From: Norana najaformis
Taxonomy: Eukaryota; Annelida; Clitellata; Crassiclitellata; Hormogastridae
Direction: 5' to 3'
DNA length: 64,000 nucleotides
Assembly: GCA_964023275.1 (NCBI GenBank)
Contig: OZ029921.1
Span: 12,219,806-12,283,805, forward strand
Shown here: piece by piece, positions 43,581 to 56,084 of the stretch
Layout of the letters: every line of letters starts with the position of its first letter
How positions within the stretch are numbered: the first letter of the stretch is position 1
Translations under genes and position numbers: made by a program
The notes under the pieces: model-generated
Seen by the model: the letters and a program-made list of their open reading frames with translations, nothing else
Databases searched by the model: none
Told to the model about the DNA's origin: nothing

Positions 43581-43839
43581 CCTATATCAGGTCTATAAAC
43601 CAGTCCAATTAGTCAGCCCTCCAACATACACTTTTCAAATGTCAGTCTACCTCATTTGCATTTTGCATAGCTAATTAAACCCTGGAATCTCTTAATTCAC
43701 ATCTTCATAACCAGACCTGGAATAACCATCCCCACTGTCAGATGTAATCCCCAATAATACAGTGTCCCATTACATATAAATGTAAGTCTCTTGAAAGAAG
43801 AAAGCATCCATCATATAGACTGCTCTCAAGTCTAGCGAT

Positions 43840-44270
43840 AAATATTTACCCTGCATTAGCTGAGCAGAAGACTGAAATAACTGTTTTCTTACAGTTCCCT
43901 TTCACATATGGGATATTCGTAAAATCAGATCTTACATGCATCAAACTGTCTTGGTTTCTAGCCAATTCAACTGATGCAATTCACTGTGCATTGGTATCTG
44001 TCAGAAAGATTTGCCGAAACTACCTATGGTTCAGATTCCCTGGCAAAAGCTATAACAAAGAGCCTTAATATTAACATATTACGTCCACACTGCATTTATT
44101 ACACAGGTTCTGCCATCAAACATAGAATCCAGTTGAAAATCTGTTTCACATTTTTATTACACTTGATATTACATTTGAATCAGCCACGTTACCTCTGCTC
44201 CTCAAATATTACACTCAATCAATTCTCTTCCTGGGGCGGGTCTCATTGGACAACACTTTAAAGCACTTTT
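43840..44270 (+). mobile_element. L2-like LINE C-terminal fragment
   Basis: Includes pieces of the SLAKAITKSLNINILRPHC block and GTCTTGGTTTCTAGCC (TVLVLA, as in the copy at 55.2 kb). Frames are broken. Confidence 0.55.
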
Positions 44271-45430
44271 AACGTGCGCAATGTCAGTACACATGAAACT
44301 GAGTTGTGGAGAAATGTTTGTTAGGGGCCAAGATGGAATCATGCAAAAGCCAGGATGAAGCAGTTAGTCTTAACAAGTGATTTAAAAGATGACAGCTAGT
44401 TTGCAAGTCGCGCCTTTTGTGGCAGACGATTTCAAATGCAAGAAACGCAGCAGCTAAAGGCATGTGATCTTACAATTCTCCTGAACCTGGGTTCCAGCAA
44501 AAAATCAGTATCAGAAGAATGCAGAAGAGGGCGATATGGAGTCAGTAAAGTATTAAGATATGATGGAAGGCCAGTGTTCTGAGCCTTAAAGGTCAAGCAT
44601 GCAATTTTAATCTTAATATGCCACTCAACAGGAAGCCAGTGAAGTACACAAAGGCGATCTAATGCATTTGATGCAGAACAACTCTAATGTAAAAACCCTA
44701 GAAAGAGAGTTTTGAATCTTCTGGAGCTTTTTTATATTAAATGGGGATATACCATATAACACTGCATTTGCATAATCGAGAACCAACAAGTGCGCAAGCC
44801 ACTGTTTTAGCCGTCATTATTCAGAGAATGTCTGATGTGACAGAATGCCTTGAAGTGGTAGAAACAAGACCTGCAAATCGAAGATATGTGTGAAATCATA
44901 TTGAGCGAGTTGTCAAGGGTGACCACGAGAGTTTTAATTTTGTCTGATAGTGGGATTTTGGTTCCTGCAAGGTCAATAGAAGAATGTGAAGAGAAAGACA
45001 GCAGATGCTGATGAGTTGTAAAATTAATTGCCTCTGACTTATCAGGGTTGATTGCAAGATCATTAAAGCATAACCAAATGTGAAGAGAGGACAAACAGTG
45101 TTCAAGTTCAGTTTTAGCTGAGGGATCTGTTGCACAGACAGCACTGTATAGTTGAGTATCATCAGCATATTGCTGGACCAATGTATTATGCATGCGTGCA
45201 ATTTGACAAACGGGCGAAATAAAGATAGAAAATAGGAGAGGCCCAAGGACAGAACCCTGAGGTACATCTGAGCGACAGGCAATGGGGTCAGATCGAGATG
45301 AGTTTATTGACCCTCATTGAGAACAAACATTGAGATAAGAAGATACCGAGTGAAGAGCAGAACCAGTAATTCCAAAAGATGTATAGAGTCAAGACAACAA
45401 AATACCATGATGCAAATACCAAAATACAAA
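44265..45430 (-). mobile_element. L2/CR1-like LINE, RT and C-terminus
   Basis: Minus strand: FGITGSALHSVSSYL, DVPQGSVLGPLLFSIFI, QQYADDTQLYSAV (YADD), FNDLAINPDKSEAINFTTHQ, SSIDLAGTKIPLSDKIKTL and LHWLPVEWHIKIKIACLTFK. Protein resembles the plus-strand copy at 50.5-52.6 kb (SSIDLAGTAVMLSDMVKTLE), so the same subfamily. Frameshifted. An oppositely oriented L2 C-terminal scrap follows at 45430-45600 (FSYHGPSSWNS). Confidence 0.75.
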
Positions 45431-45857
45431 AGAGAGCTTTATGCTCCAGTCTTGAGTCAACCAAGTCGGCAATTGTTGCGCTCTGCTGTTCATGAAGACG
45501 TACAGGTGCTGTGCTTCTGCACATCAATTCAAGCCCATGGTGCCTTCTCATATCATGGACCTTCCTCTTGGAACAGTCCCCGCTGCACATAAATACAGCT
45601 GCATTGCAAACATTTTCAAAATGTTTTATAATGCACTGATTAGATCTGCGAAACAGCCAATCTTTGTCTTTGTCATTGCCCTAGGATAGATGATGTAAGT
45701 TTGAAAAGTACTGGCATCTAATTTTTGCTGTTTTACAAGTGTCAAATGCGTCATTTATATTGTTCTTCTATTAACAATCATTCACAAACTCTGAATTTTT
45801 TACATTATATTGACTGCAGAAAATAAGGAACATAACATAAGGAATCAGACAACAGAC

Positions 45858-45999
45858 CTGCTTCAAGATGTTCTGTTCTCTCAGTAATTTCGGCCTTTCT
45901 CTGTCAGGATTAGTCAGTTCCACCTCAAATGGATCACTGGATGCAATTTCTTGGTAAGCCACAAAATAAACTATATCAGCCAAAAGCTGAATTGACAGG
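45858..45999 (-). CDS. ITPR: ITPR exon carrying IP3-binding R504/K508/R511 equivalents
   Basis: After one base completing an Arg codon, 47 codons read LSIQLLADIVYFVAYQEIAS, then SDPFEVELTN and PDRERPKLLREQNILKQ. The last block matches vertebrate NRERQKLMREQNILKQ. The Arg, Lys and Arg that contact IP3 phosphates (human ITPR1 R504, K508, R511) are all kept. The acceptor ...gttttag before 45999 is chosen over a second AG 13 bp further in because it restores the Arg codon and the reading SIQ where vertebrates have VTK. Donor is CAG/GTCTGT after 45858, phase 0. Between this exon and the next lie 17.4 kb of intron, the longest complete one here. Confidence 0.96.
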
Positions 46000-46099
46000 C
46001 TAAAACAGATAATAGCAAAATATTTTGTCTTTATATTAACAAGGTAGTGAATTTTCATGCATACAGCAAAGAAGTTTATTTCAACAGAATACCCCGAGT

Positions 46100-48060
46100 C
46101 ATTTCATTACTGGGATGGCCCTAAGCAGAGCTGCAACTGCAACCCAGCATGTTCACGGGTGGTGGATGGTGGACTGGCCTCCAGTATGGAGGTTAGCTGT
46201 GAAATAAGCAGGACTTCCTCTGGTGAATAAGCAGTCACGGGCCAAAAGCGGCATCTCTATCAGGGTGAAGTAGGGTGGCTTCATCATATTGTTATAAGTA
46301 CTGAAGATACCCAATGATGGAGGTGTGACATGGCGAGTTCACACCACCATCCAATAAGCCTGGCCTCCACTGCCATGTGGGTGACCTCGGGAAAGGAAAA
46401 AGCCTACGGGAGAAAACCCAGATACATAAATCTGGCAGGATGTTATACTGCAAGGGCACATTAGATTATATCAAACCGGCCAGTCACCTACCCCGCACCT
46501 TCCTGGCAAGTGGCTGCGGAAAAAATCTCGCTGAAGAGTTTTCCATGAATATGTCTAGCAAGCAGTTTTCCGTACCGCTTCGCCTGTTGTGTGGGTTAAC
46601 AAGGAGTGTGCATCCTCCACTGCCCAGGTGTGGTAAGCAGACTATGATGGATGGACCTACGGGGCAATCACCCTTCGCAAACCACTCCTATGGAGACCTG
46701 GAGTATCAGGTCTCTGACAAGACCCGGCACTGCTGCCTGTTGACCCAGGAGCTTGCAGATGCTGGTATCAAAATAATGGGACTCCAGGAGGTCTGATTGC
46801 TGGACATGGGGGAGATGATGGTTAATGGTTACACCATTTTATGGTCAGGACAACCAGAGGGTTCAGTGAGGCAGTCAGGTGTTGCCTTGGTCCTGGATCA
46901 AATGACTTCAAAAACCCCCATATCCTGGTTGCACGCCGAGCAACAGAGTATTGCTGGCCCACTGTAAATACTCACGGGGAGATCAGACCATTGTGTCAGC
47001 ATGTGCTCAAACCAATGAGGCGCATGAGGCTGACAAAGACATCTAATACAGGACTCTTGAGCAGACAGTGGCAACGGCCAGGAATAAGAACACGGTGGTG
47101 TGCCTCGGATACTTCAATGCAGCCACTGGTACCAACAGAATAGGCTGCAGACATGTGCTGGGCCCTTTGGAAGTGGTACAGCAAATAACAAAACTGAGTG
47201 ACCGATTGACTTCTGCCTTGGAGTGGGCCTCAGGATCATGGTTCCAACACAAGGACATAAACAGAATGTCTTGGTAATCGAACGATGGACATACCAGAAA
47301 GGAATTGGACCACATCCTTGTTAATACCAGATGGTGGCTGCTGCAGAACAGCAGAGTGTACTGCAGGATGGAATTTGACACTGACTACAGCAGTTGTTGC
47401 CAGACTGGAGGTGAAACGCAGTAGCTGAAGCAGAAAAACTCCACCAAAACCTCGATTTAACATTGATAGGTTGAAAGATCTGGCCACTGAAATCATGCTT
47501 ACTGCAGACACTGACGAGGAGTTTGCCAAATGAGCATCTAATGACAGCTGGAAGACCTTTCAGAACATCACTGAGGCAGCTGAGAAACACCTTGGAACTG
47601 AAGAGATAGCCAGGAAGGACTGGATCACCTATAACATGTGGCAGCTGATCCAGAGGAAGCCAGGCTAAGTGCTGAGACAGAGGAATACAGGCGCTTGCAG
47701 AAGGAGTGCAGATCTGCCCTTAGAAAAGACGGCCAGTCATGGGCTGATGAAAATGCAGCAGAAGCTGAGGCTGCTCTTCAAAATAGGCAGCTGAAGGACA
47801 CATTTGACAACTTCAGGAAGCTGCATTTTGCGATGCCACGAGCCTCGAGCCCAGTTAAAAGTACAGATGGGCACCTACTGAGCGATAGGTGCCAGCAGAT
47901 TCAGTGCTGGAGGGAATATTATGAAGACCTCAACCACACTCCATCGCCAGTAGCAGGTGCTTCAGCCCCAAGTTCTCTGAGTTGGATCTGTCGATCAACT
48001 GGTCCCCACCTACTGAACAAGATGTGGCAACTGAGGCACGCAGGCTGAAGAATGAAGAAG
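46100..48060 (+). mobile_element. RTE-like LINE 5' half (leader, endonuclease, linker)
   Basis: Frames give TLDYIKPASHLPRTFLASG in the leader region, LTQELADAGIKIMGLQEV (endonuclease Glu), KNTVVCLGYFNAATGTNRIG (GDFNA with D to Y), ASGSWFQHKDINRMSW, the KELDHILVNTRWWLLQN region, and the linker EEYRRLQKECRSALRKDGQS and IQCWREYYEDLNHTPSPV. It stops where the RT should begin and abuts a Gypsy-like fossil at 48082. The linker resembles that at 1-360. Broken by several changes. Confidence 0.78.
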
Positions 48061-48081
48061 GCATCTAGTATCTGCCACATA

Positions 48082-49600
48082 TTAGCCGAGCTGCTTAAAA
48101 CCGGGAGGAGAGGCAGGCACAAAATGGCTCACCCACGTGATTGCACGCATTTTCCAAAGCATTTGCTGTATAACTCCACTGTATCTCTCAACTAAACCAC
48201 AGTTTTGACTGTGATAAGGTGTGCTCACCAACTGTCTGATAGACAGGAGGAGGCCTACTTCTTTAATCATGGCTCCGGTAAACTGTGATCCATTGTCGGT
48301 TATTATTTCCAATAGCACCCCCAATCTTGAGAAAATGCTGACTAACAACAGCACAGGCATCGATATGTTTAACCAAGATACATTCCAGATATCAGCTGGC
48401 ACAATCTGCTAGTGTTAAAATGTACCGGTATCCTCGCTCGGAACAACATGGTAATGGACCAGTCAAATCAACAACGCACCTTTGGAACACCATATCAATG
48501 ATCGGCATCTTGACTAGTGGGACCTTTGTGACCCTTCCTTTGGGCAGATATCATAGGATCGGCAATACCTAGCAATGTCACTATAGGACCCTGGCCAGAA
48601 GAAGTGTGATAAAATCCCCTCTTAGGTCTAGTGTATGCCTAACTGTCCACCAAGGATGGAGCTATGGGCAATTTCCATCCCTCTCATTCTTATCTGAGAA
48701 GGAACTACAGGTATGTTGCCAATCACTAGATCGTACAAGGTCTCCTTCATACGGAGCACTTTCACCTACCCTGTGAAGTATTCTGATCGGACATCTATGA
48801 TTGCGGTTGGTACCTTGCATATAGTCTTGTCAATTAGAATGCAGTACTCATATACTCTGGACAGTTAATTGACTATCCTTCACTAATCACCTAGTGACAA
48901 CAACCGATGAACATTCGGTGTCTTGAAGTACTTCAGCTTCCCTATCTCCCACATAACCTACCATTGTCGTCATATCTGTCCCCGTTTTCTTTGTTCTAGA
49001 GGCCTCTGCAATCACGTGGGCTTTGCAACCACACTCTAACTCCACTTCATCATAGTCTGAGAGGTTTTCCAGATACTTGGTAATACTGCTTTGATTTCTT
49101 TTGATGCGCCTCAGTGTATTGTTCTGCCAGTTTAGTAAAATCTTTTGGTTCTCCCTCACACAAGAAAAGAGACTAATCGCGATTAACAACCGCAAGATGC
49201 TGTTCCTTGACTGAGAGACATTTCAATCCGTCGAAGTCTTGAGAAATTTTTGCCAGCTCAATCCATTGCATCAAGTAACTTTTTATCCTGGTAATGAACT
49301 GCTGGTGTGATTCTCCTTGCTCTAGTTTGCACGTGTGGAAACGATTGCGAAACCCTTCCTTGGTCAGCTGATACCATTTTAGTACAGCGTCCTTCAATGC
49401 ATCATAATCATCATACAACTCTTGCGGCAGACGTGCGTATACTTCTAAGGCCTGACCCTTCAGAAGCACCGCTAAATACACTGCCATTCTTCTCTTTTCC
49501 ACTTTCTAATAGCCACATTTTTCTCAAATCGTCATAATTAAGCATCCATATTATCCTTTCTGTCTTCAAATGGCAGTAACTTTGGTCCTCTTCGGGCATT
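48082..49600 (-). mobile_element. Ty3/Gypsy-like LTR retrotransposon fossil (gag, protease region, integrase)
   Basis: Minus-strand fossil. Gag is at 49600-49173 (RLPQELYDDYDALKDAVLK, EGFRNRFHTCKLEQGESHQQ), then a protease-proximal piece (49195-48887), and an integrase core at 48402-48090 (EIITDNGSQFTG, the rve D-N-G block). RT and RNase H between them are missing, so it is heavily deleted as well as broken. No LTRs were recognised. It differs from the 24-26 kb fossil in gag sequence. Confidence 0.75.
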
Positions 49601-49635
49601 GATCATCCACCCGGAAGCTTGTTCATCTTCCTTGT

Positions 49636-50330
49636 TATTACAATCGTAATTGTAATCATAAACTTGTAAAGCGCTGCTTCAAGGTAGCCTCATCAGGCTC
49701 ATCCCAGAACTTGGGAATAATACGGTCTTCAAGCGCCTACGGAAGAGGGAGGGGAAGAGGGAAAGAAGCTCCCACTGGAGGTCGGCAGGTAAGGTATTCC
49801 AGGAGGCAGGGCCAGCAAAAGCAAAGCTGCAGCGCTGAGCGGTGGCAGTTCGAGCTAGCAGGATGGCGAACCGACGAACGCAGTACTCTGCGGCCAGGAA
49901 CAGAAAAAAGGGGATGCAGAGCTCCCTTAGATATAAAGGAGCACAGCCAACAAGACAGTTCCACAAGAGGGTCAAGATTTTGAAGAAGATATGCTCCCAT
50001 ATGGGGAGCCAATGCAATTGTTTCAGCAGAAATGAAGAAATGTGGCCGAACTTAGGAATGCTACAAATCAGGTGAGATGCAGCATTCAAGATAGACTGGA
50101 GTTGTGCAGTGTGGGAGGATCCCAGGCCTACGAGGATGGCATTGCCAAAATCAATCCTCGAGCAGATGAATGCATGAACCAGGGTAGTTTCGACCTGAGT
50201 CATGAGGGAGCGTTGGATGGTGCGAATTTGCGTAGATGATAAAAGCAAGAGCGACAGATGTTCTTTATGTGCTCTCGCAGTGTGAGCTCTTGGTCCAGAG
50301 TCACCCCCAGGTCACATGCTGAAGAGGAAA
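49636..50330 (-). mobile_element. L2-like LINE 3' end with GTAATT tail
   Basis: A 189-residue minus frame (50248-49679): TQIRTIQRSLMTQVETTLVH, FICSRIDFGNAILVGLGSSH, HISSFLLKQLHWLP, LVGCAPLYLRELCIPFF and FAFAGPASWNTLPADLQWEL. The tail is the inverted form of ACAATCGTAATTGTAATCAT (49640-49660). Sister to 4687-5400. Confidence 0.8.
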
Positions 50331-50369
50331 AGGAGACATGGGGAAAAGGTAAATATATGCCTCTATATA

Positions 50370-50370
<1 letters not shown>

Positions 50371-50428
<58 letters not shown>

Positions 50429-50433
50429 CCTTG
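50371..50433. repeat. TA dinucleotide microsatellite
   Basis: About 60 bp of (TA)n with few interruptions, between two LINE copies. Confidence 0.95.
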
Positions 50434-50457
50434 TTTCCCTCAACTATAATTACAAGG

Positions 50458-52640
50458 GCAGTTCGTGACATTGGATCTGTTCATTACACCTGCAGGCACT
50501 GCAGACGATTATGCTGAACAGCTCAAGAGAACCGTGTCGCTAACACTGGATAAAGTCGCCCCTATTCACATCCGCTGTCGGCAACCTTCTAAACTTATAA
50601 CAAGGTGGCTTTCCTCAGAAGCAATAGAGGTTATGAGAGAATGTTGTCGACTAGAGAGCGAAGATGAAAAAGCTCAGGCCTTGAGGAGGACAGACAGCGG
50701 TAATGTCATCAGTGCCCCTTCACAAACAAACTCATAAGTGACTCTGGGAGCTCTTACTGCTCTAGGTGAAAAGTGCTCAAACCTCTTGGGACTGATGGCA
50801 CATCTCCCAACATCTTCTGCATTCAAAGGATGCTGTCACCTGCCAATGCTCAGAACAAGAGAACCAGAAACTATGTTCTGACTTTGCTTCATATTTTGAT
50901 AACAAAATTAACAAATTGAAATGTAAAATTGCTCAGTGTACTACTTATCTAATATGGAATGACTTGCTGCTTGACTCTAACTTCTCTTGTGTTGCCTTTA
51001 ATGACATTCCATCTGTCACATACCTTGAAGTCCTGTCTCTTCTTAATCACACTGTCCCTAAATCCTTCTCTTGTTCTGATGTTTTCTCACATCTGATCGC
51101 ACACTTGGCCAACTTTGTCTTTTGCTGAAGGCTGGTTTTCCATCATGTATCAAATCTGCATTAGTTATACCTTTACTTAAAAAAGCTGACCTAGACACCA
51201 ACAACTTCTCAAATTTTAGACCCATCTCCAATCTCAATAACGTTTCTAAGATTCTTGAATGGATTAAGAAACACGTTACTTCATCTCCTAACTTTAGTCC
51301 TTACCAATCAGCTTACCCTGAAGGCTACTCAATTGAAATTGCTCTTACCTTCACATTGGACAACCTCTTCTCATCTATCAATACTGGACAGGCATGCCTT
51401 TTGGTGTGCCTCGACCTTAGTGCTGCTTTTGGCACTGTCGACCACCATCTACTTCTTTCTAGAATCAGCAAAGGTTTTGGTGTGTCTGGGACTGCCTTAA
51501 ACTGACTAGCTTCTTACCTGTGCAGTAGGTATCAGCAAGTGGGCATTGGTTCTGCTCGGTCTGATCCTTCTTTCTGCACTGCTGGTGTTCCACAGGGATC
51601 TGTCCTTGGCCCCTTATTATTTCCAATCTTCACTTCACCAGTCAGCCACGTAGCCAACCACTTTGGAGTGAAGTTACAGCAGTACGCTGATGACACTCAG
51701 CTTTACATTGCTCTGTCACCCACTGATCTGTCAGACAAAGCAACACTTGAAGAGTGTCTCTCTTCTATTCGTGCATGGTTTTGTTTCAATGGTTTGGCCA
51801 CAAATCAAGGTAAATCTGAGGTGATCTTGTTTGGCTCGTGCCAATGTCTGCGTTCTCTCCCTTCACATTCCAGCATTGACCTAGCTGGCACTGCTGTCAT
51901 GCTATCAGACATGGTCAAAACACTTGAGGTAATTTTGGACAGCAATCTCACATTTAAACCTCACATAACATACCTCTGTAAATCTTGTTTCCGTCATTTC
52001 AGGGCATTACGTCACATCAGGTCTGCTCAAACTGTAGCCTGTTCTCTAGTCTGCTCTCGCTTTGATTATGCCAACTCAGTTTTTACAGGTATCTCAAATC
52101 TTGAACTCAAAAGACTTCAACGCATCCAAAATTCCCAGCTCGCATGGTACTGCGTGCACCTCCTCGCACAAATTCTTTAGCTGTATTAGGCCAGCTGCAC
52201 TGGCTTCCTGTGGAATTCCAGATAAAATTTAAACTAGCCTGTCTCACCAATAAAACTCTTACTATGAGCCTTCCTACCTACTTTAATCACTAGTCTCTCC
52301 TTACATCCCTCCTCGCAGCCTAAGACCTTCAGGTAAGGTTCTCTTGGCTGAGCCACGATGCAAAACTGTCCTGGACTCTCATGCATTCCAGACTGCTGTC
52401 CCAAAGGATAGGAACCATCCACTAATGTTTCCCTGAAGCTTGAACTCCTTTCTTCCTTCAAGAAGTGCCTGAAAACTCACTATTTCTCACTGGCTTTCAA
52501 ACATATGGATAACTCTTTTCATCTGGCAACTGACTATCCACACCTCTGATTCACTTTTCTGTGTGACTTTGTGCATGTTAAAAAATTTTGGAATAATAAT
52601 AATAATTATAATAATTATAATAACAACAGTCAAAACTGTT
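50458..52640 (+). mobile_element. L2/CR1-like LINE, linker to 3' end
   Basis: Linker: EQLKRTVSLTLDKVAPIHIR and RWLSSEAIEVMRECCRLESE. RT: FPSCIKSALVIPLLKKADLD, NFRPISNLNNVSKILEWI, YQSAYPEGYSIEIALTFTLD, VCLDLSAAFGTVDHHLLLSR (FDTVDH with D to G), AGVPQGSVLGPLLFPIFTSP and LQQYADDTQLYIALSPTDLS (intact YADD). Then SRFDYANSVFTGISNLELKR. The 3' end is an AATAATAATAATTATAATAATT tail (about 52592-52620). The endonuclease half is absent; a few frame changes. Longest RT-containing L2-type copy in the window. Confidence 0.82.
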
Positions 52641-52735
52641 ATTCAGTACATTTCTAGAAAGAAAAATTAAAGTTGCCCAGTCTAATTTTCAAAATATCCA
52701 AAGTACAAAAATAACATTAGAAAATTTTAATTTAC

Positions 52736-52896
52736 CGTCTATCGTTGTGTGTTACTGTTCCTCTTTCAAGCTTTGTTGCAATTGTGGCAAGCACTTTACT
52801 AGCATCACTAGCAAAGTCCAGGTCTCGAACTTCCTGTGGTGAGACAGGAACAATAGCAAAAGCTTCTTTGTCCTCCTTAATGGCAGCACAACCAAC
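52736..52896 (-). CDS. ITPR: ITPR exon (linker between beta-trefoil and armadillo/RIH domain)
   Basis: The minus strand encodes 53 residues plus two bases: [19 protein letters not shown], then [20 protein letters not shown] and a [12 protein letters not shown] end. It corresponds to the vertebrate ITPR stretch [20 protein letters not shown]. Acceptor is ...tgttaag before 52896; donor is AGACG/GTAAAT after 52736. It enters in phase 0 and leaves with CG of an Arg codon, which the next exon (45999) completes with C. The segment links the beta-trefoil to the armadillo half of the IP3-binding core. The intron from the previous exon is 10.8 kb and holds L2 fragments, the 59 kb fold-back element and an RTE-like LINE. 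Confidence 0.96.
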
Positions 52897-54720
52897 CTTA
52901 ACAAAGGTTACAGAAAAATCTTAAAATTACAATCCATCTTAAAAGTATCACAACCATCATATCAACAGTAAAAATCTGCAAGCCTTAGTTATTGCTTATT
53001 ATGCTTTGTCAGATAATACATTTCCATTCTTATTGAACAGCTTCACATCTGACAGGGTCAGTTATGCACTGCTAACTGTAACAGACACAGACATAGAGTG
53101 TCTCAGGTCTTCTCTAAACATAACAGAAATCATACACTCAGAGTTTTAAGCATGACTGCTCATAAATAAGCAGAAGAGAGGAGTAATAGTAGCCAGATTC
53201 AATCAAGTTCCGAACCAGAAGAGTACTTTGTACCTTTAAACTTATCTTTTCCATAACCATATTCCCAGCAAGCTATTGATCTGCTTTCCTTCCTAATTTC
53301 AAAGGAATTGACTTCACCGTGACTTGCCTATCAATTTCTCTTACTGAGTTGGATAGACAGTTGTCGTGATGTTCCTCTGGTACTGTGTTTGTATGAAATC
53401 CCCTTATTAACCAGTTGGAACCTATGAGGCAGTCTGAGGATTATGCTCAAATGATTAAAACACGATAGGAACAAAATGAAACAGTGTTATTAATGATCTA
53501 CATGTATGTTATACATGCAAACAAACTATAAAACTACAATTCTTCACACTATATAAAACATCACAAGTTCAAAATTAAGCTAAACAAATAACACAATGCC
53601 ATTAGCCCAGGAGGAGCTGCGGAGAGCAAGAAGTGGTAAACAGGATGATATAACAATGACAGGACAATGATAGGACAATGACAAGACATAAGAGAGGTTG
53701 ATTGTAGTGTGATGACATATAAGTCTTCTTGGATAAGAATTTATGGGATAACCATAGGTGTCACAAATAAATGATGAACTTGCAGGACAACACTTCTCTA
53801 GTGGTGATGCAGCAAATGTCAAGGTCTGCTTGGATGAGGAATCTGCAGGACATCCCTTGCCCCGTGACAACAGAGTTCCGACGGTGTCCCAAGACTTGAT
53901 CATGAAAGACCCAGGGCTCAGATGTACTTCAACAATGATCTGGCATCCTTCAAGGATTTCTCAGTATATCTGTACCATGTACTGACTCTTGGACTTGCTG
54001 AACACCAAAACTCTGTACCTCTCTTGACCTCCCAGGTGCTTCATATCAAACTACATGGTCTGCAAAGTGCGTAAAACAACTCTGCACTCAACTGTAAAAC
54101 TGATGCCTGTAAAACTTAACTTAGCATATCCTCAACTCTGTGCTCTGGGTTAATATGGATTATGTCATGCATAGTCCCTCTGAAGACTGAGTCATGTCCT
54201 GCACAGTCTTGCACAGTCTTGTCAGCTCAGGGCGGTTGCCCAGCTCACCAGTCAATAGAAGATGATACCACTGTGTCCAAGCAGTAATAGGGGAAAGGGA
54301 ATGCTTATCATTTAGGCTAGACAGCATTTTTGAAAAGTTTTTCACAAAGCAGCACTATATAAATTCTAATTACAATCACAATTACACAAAAAATAAATTG
54401 CATTTCACTGAAGCCTAACCAATATTGGACCGGTCCACTTATTCAGAAGGGGGACAGGTCCCCAGCTGGACAGTCAAGCCTTAGATCTACAGATCTACGT
54501 ATGCAATCCTGTCTTGTCTTGAACTATTTTCAAGCCAAGGGTTGACTGCATCATGAGCATTTTGTTCCATCTGCTTTCAGTCCCCTGTCTCCTTTGATTA
54601 CTGGGCGAACAATAGTTCGGTTTATCACTTGATGTAGTCGATCCACTGGTTTTGCCTTTCTCATCCTGCTCTTTGCTGGTTTGCATCTTACTTGCACCCT
54701 TGTACAAAATCGTTCCATTT
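52897..54720. other. ITPR intron, no gene recognised
   Basis: Intron upstream of the exon ending at 52896. No coding similarity or clear repeat noticed before the L2 copy near 54730. Confidence 0.5.
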
Positions 54721-54729
54721 CAATCACAT

Positions 54730-55885
54730 CACTTTGATGCAAATGTCTTTCACTGTGGTGTTCCACAAAGTTCTATGCTGGGCCTGCTTCTGTTTACACT
54801 ACATACCACTCCACTGGGTTCACTACTCACTGAAGGCTCTCTAGACCACCATTTGTATGACGATGATGCTGAATGACATAGCTTTCATTCAGCTGTTGAA
54901 TGAAAGCTATGTCTTTCATTCAACAGCTCATCATCTAATTCAGCTCTCCAGTTACTTGCATCTGTTTGGTGATGTTCAGCTTTGATGGCCAGTTACATGT
55001 AAAGTTTCTCCTGAATCCTTCTAAGACTGAATTCCCCCTCGTAGGCAAAGGTCAGTAACTCCAGAAATTTGACTGGCTGACCACTGTTCAGTTAGGTGGA
55101 TTGACCATTGATTGCTTCGAACCTGCATGCGTTTTATGCATAACTTTTGACTCCACCAATTTTTTCTGACCTTGCTAAAACCATCTGCAAATCAGTTCAC
55201 TTTCACACACAGGACATTTGTAAAATCAAATCTTACATGCCTCAAACTGTCTTGGTTTTACTAGTAACTGCTCTGGTTTCTTGCTGACTCAACTACTTCA
55301 ACTCACTTCTCATTGGTATTGCCAAAAGAGCTTTGCAAAAAAATACAAAAGGTAGAAAATTCTCTGGCCAAAGCCATAACAAAAACCCCAAAGTTTCAGC
55401 ATATTAAACCAGTGTTGCATTGGTTGCATTGGTTGCCAATCGAGCAGACAATTCAGTTTAACATCTGTCTTATAGTTCACAAAACACTGCATTCAAATCA
55501 GCTGACCTATATGAACTCCTTGTTCACCTCTCATAAGAGCAAATATTGCACTAGATCAATGGATACTCTGATTCTTAATGTGGCTCACACAAGAACAGTG
55601 TTGGGCCCTTGGGCTTTCTCAGTGGATGGCCCAAGGCTCTGGAACTCACTGTCCAGTTCTAGGCATTCTGTCAGTTCTCTCACGTCATTCAGAACAAAGC
55701 TTGAAACTCAACAGTTTCAGCTTGCTTACCCACGGTAGCCTGACTTCTGGTTTCTCTGACTTATTGGATTTTGACTGGGCTTATCTAGCGGATTATGATT
55801 TTAACTGCTAGTTCCGTGAAGCAACTATGACTGATGTTTTATGCATTATTAAGGGTGCTACAGAAGGCATTAGATTAGATTAGAG
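54730..55885 (+). mobile_element. L2-like LINE 3' half ending in ATTAG repeats
   Basis: FHCGVPQSSMLGLLLFTLHT TPLG precedes a decayed YADD (YDDDAE). Then come the ALQKNTKGRKFSGQSHN region in broken frames and a clean piece 55313-55738: KVENSLAKAITKTPKFQHIK, HWLHWLPIEQTIQFNICLIV and TRTVLGPWAFSVDGPRLWNS. It ends GGCATTAGATTAGATTAGAG. A 20-base inverted repeat, gaatgacatagctttcattcagctgttgaatgaaagctatgtc, sits at 54877-54920 in place of some RT sequence. Confidence 0.8.
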
Positions 55886-56084
55886 AGACAAGAGAGGGAG
55901 AAGAAAGAGAAGGGTTGATGTGGTTCAGTAACCTCAATTGGGTGGTGTCGATAATAAGGAGAGGTTGTGGGAGATTTTCTGGCACTCATTTTTCCAGGCC
56001 ACTTACTCCTGAAGTAAATTTCAGAAAGTTGAATTGTACTTTAGACACATATATGTATTTACATATGTATGTAATATTTGTAAT

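Noticed and set aside
45986-45986. Alternative acceptor (ttcag) 13 bp inside the ITPR exon
   Set aside because: Using it would drop RLSIQ and break the Arg codon shared with the previous exon; the acceptor before 45999 keeps phase and matches ITPR.
46841-47143. 100-residue plus frame as an independent gene
   Set aside because: It is an off-frame reading of the RTE-like LINE endonuclease; the real LINE motifs are in neighbouring frames.
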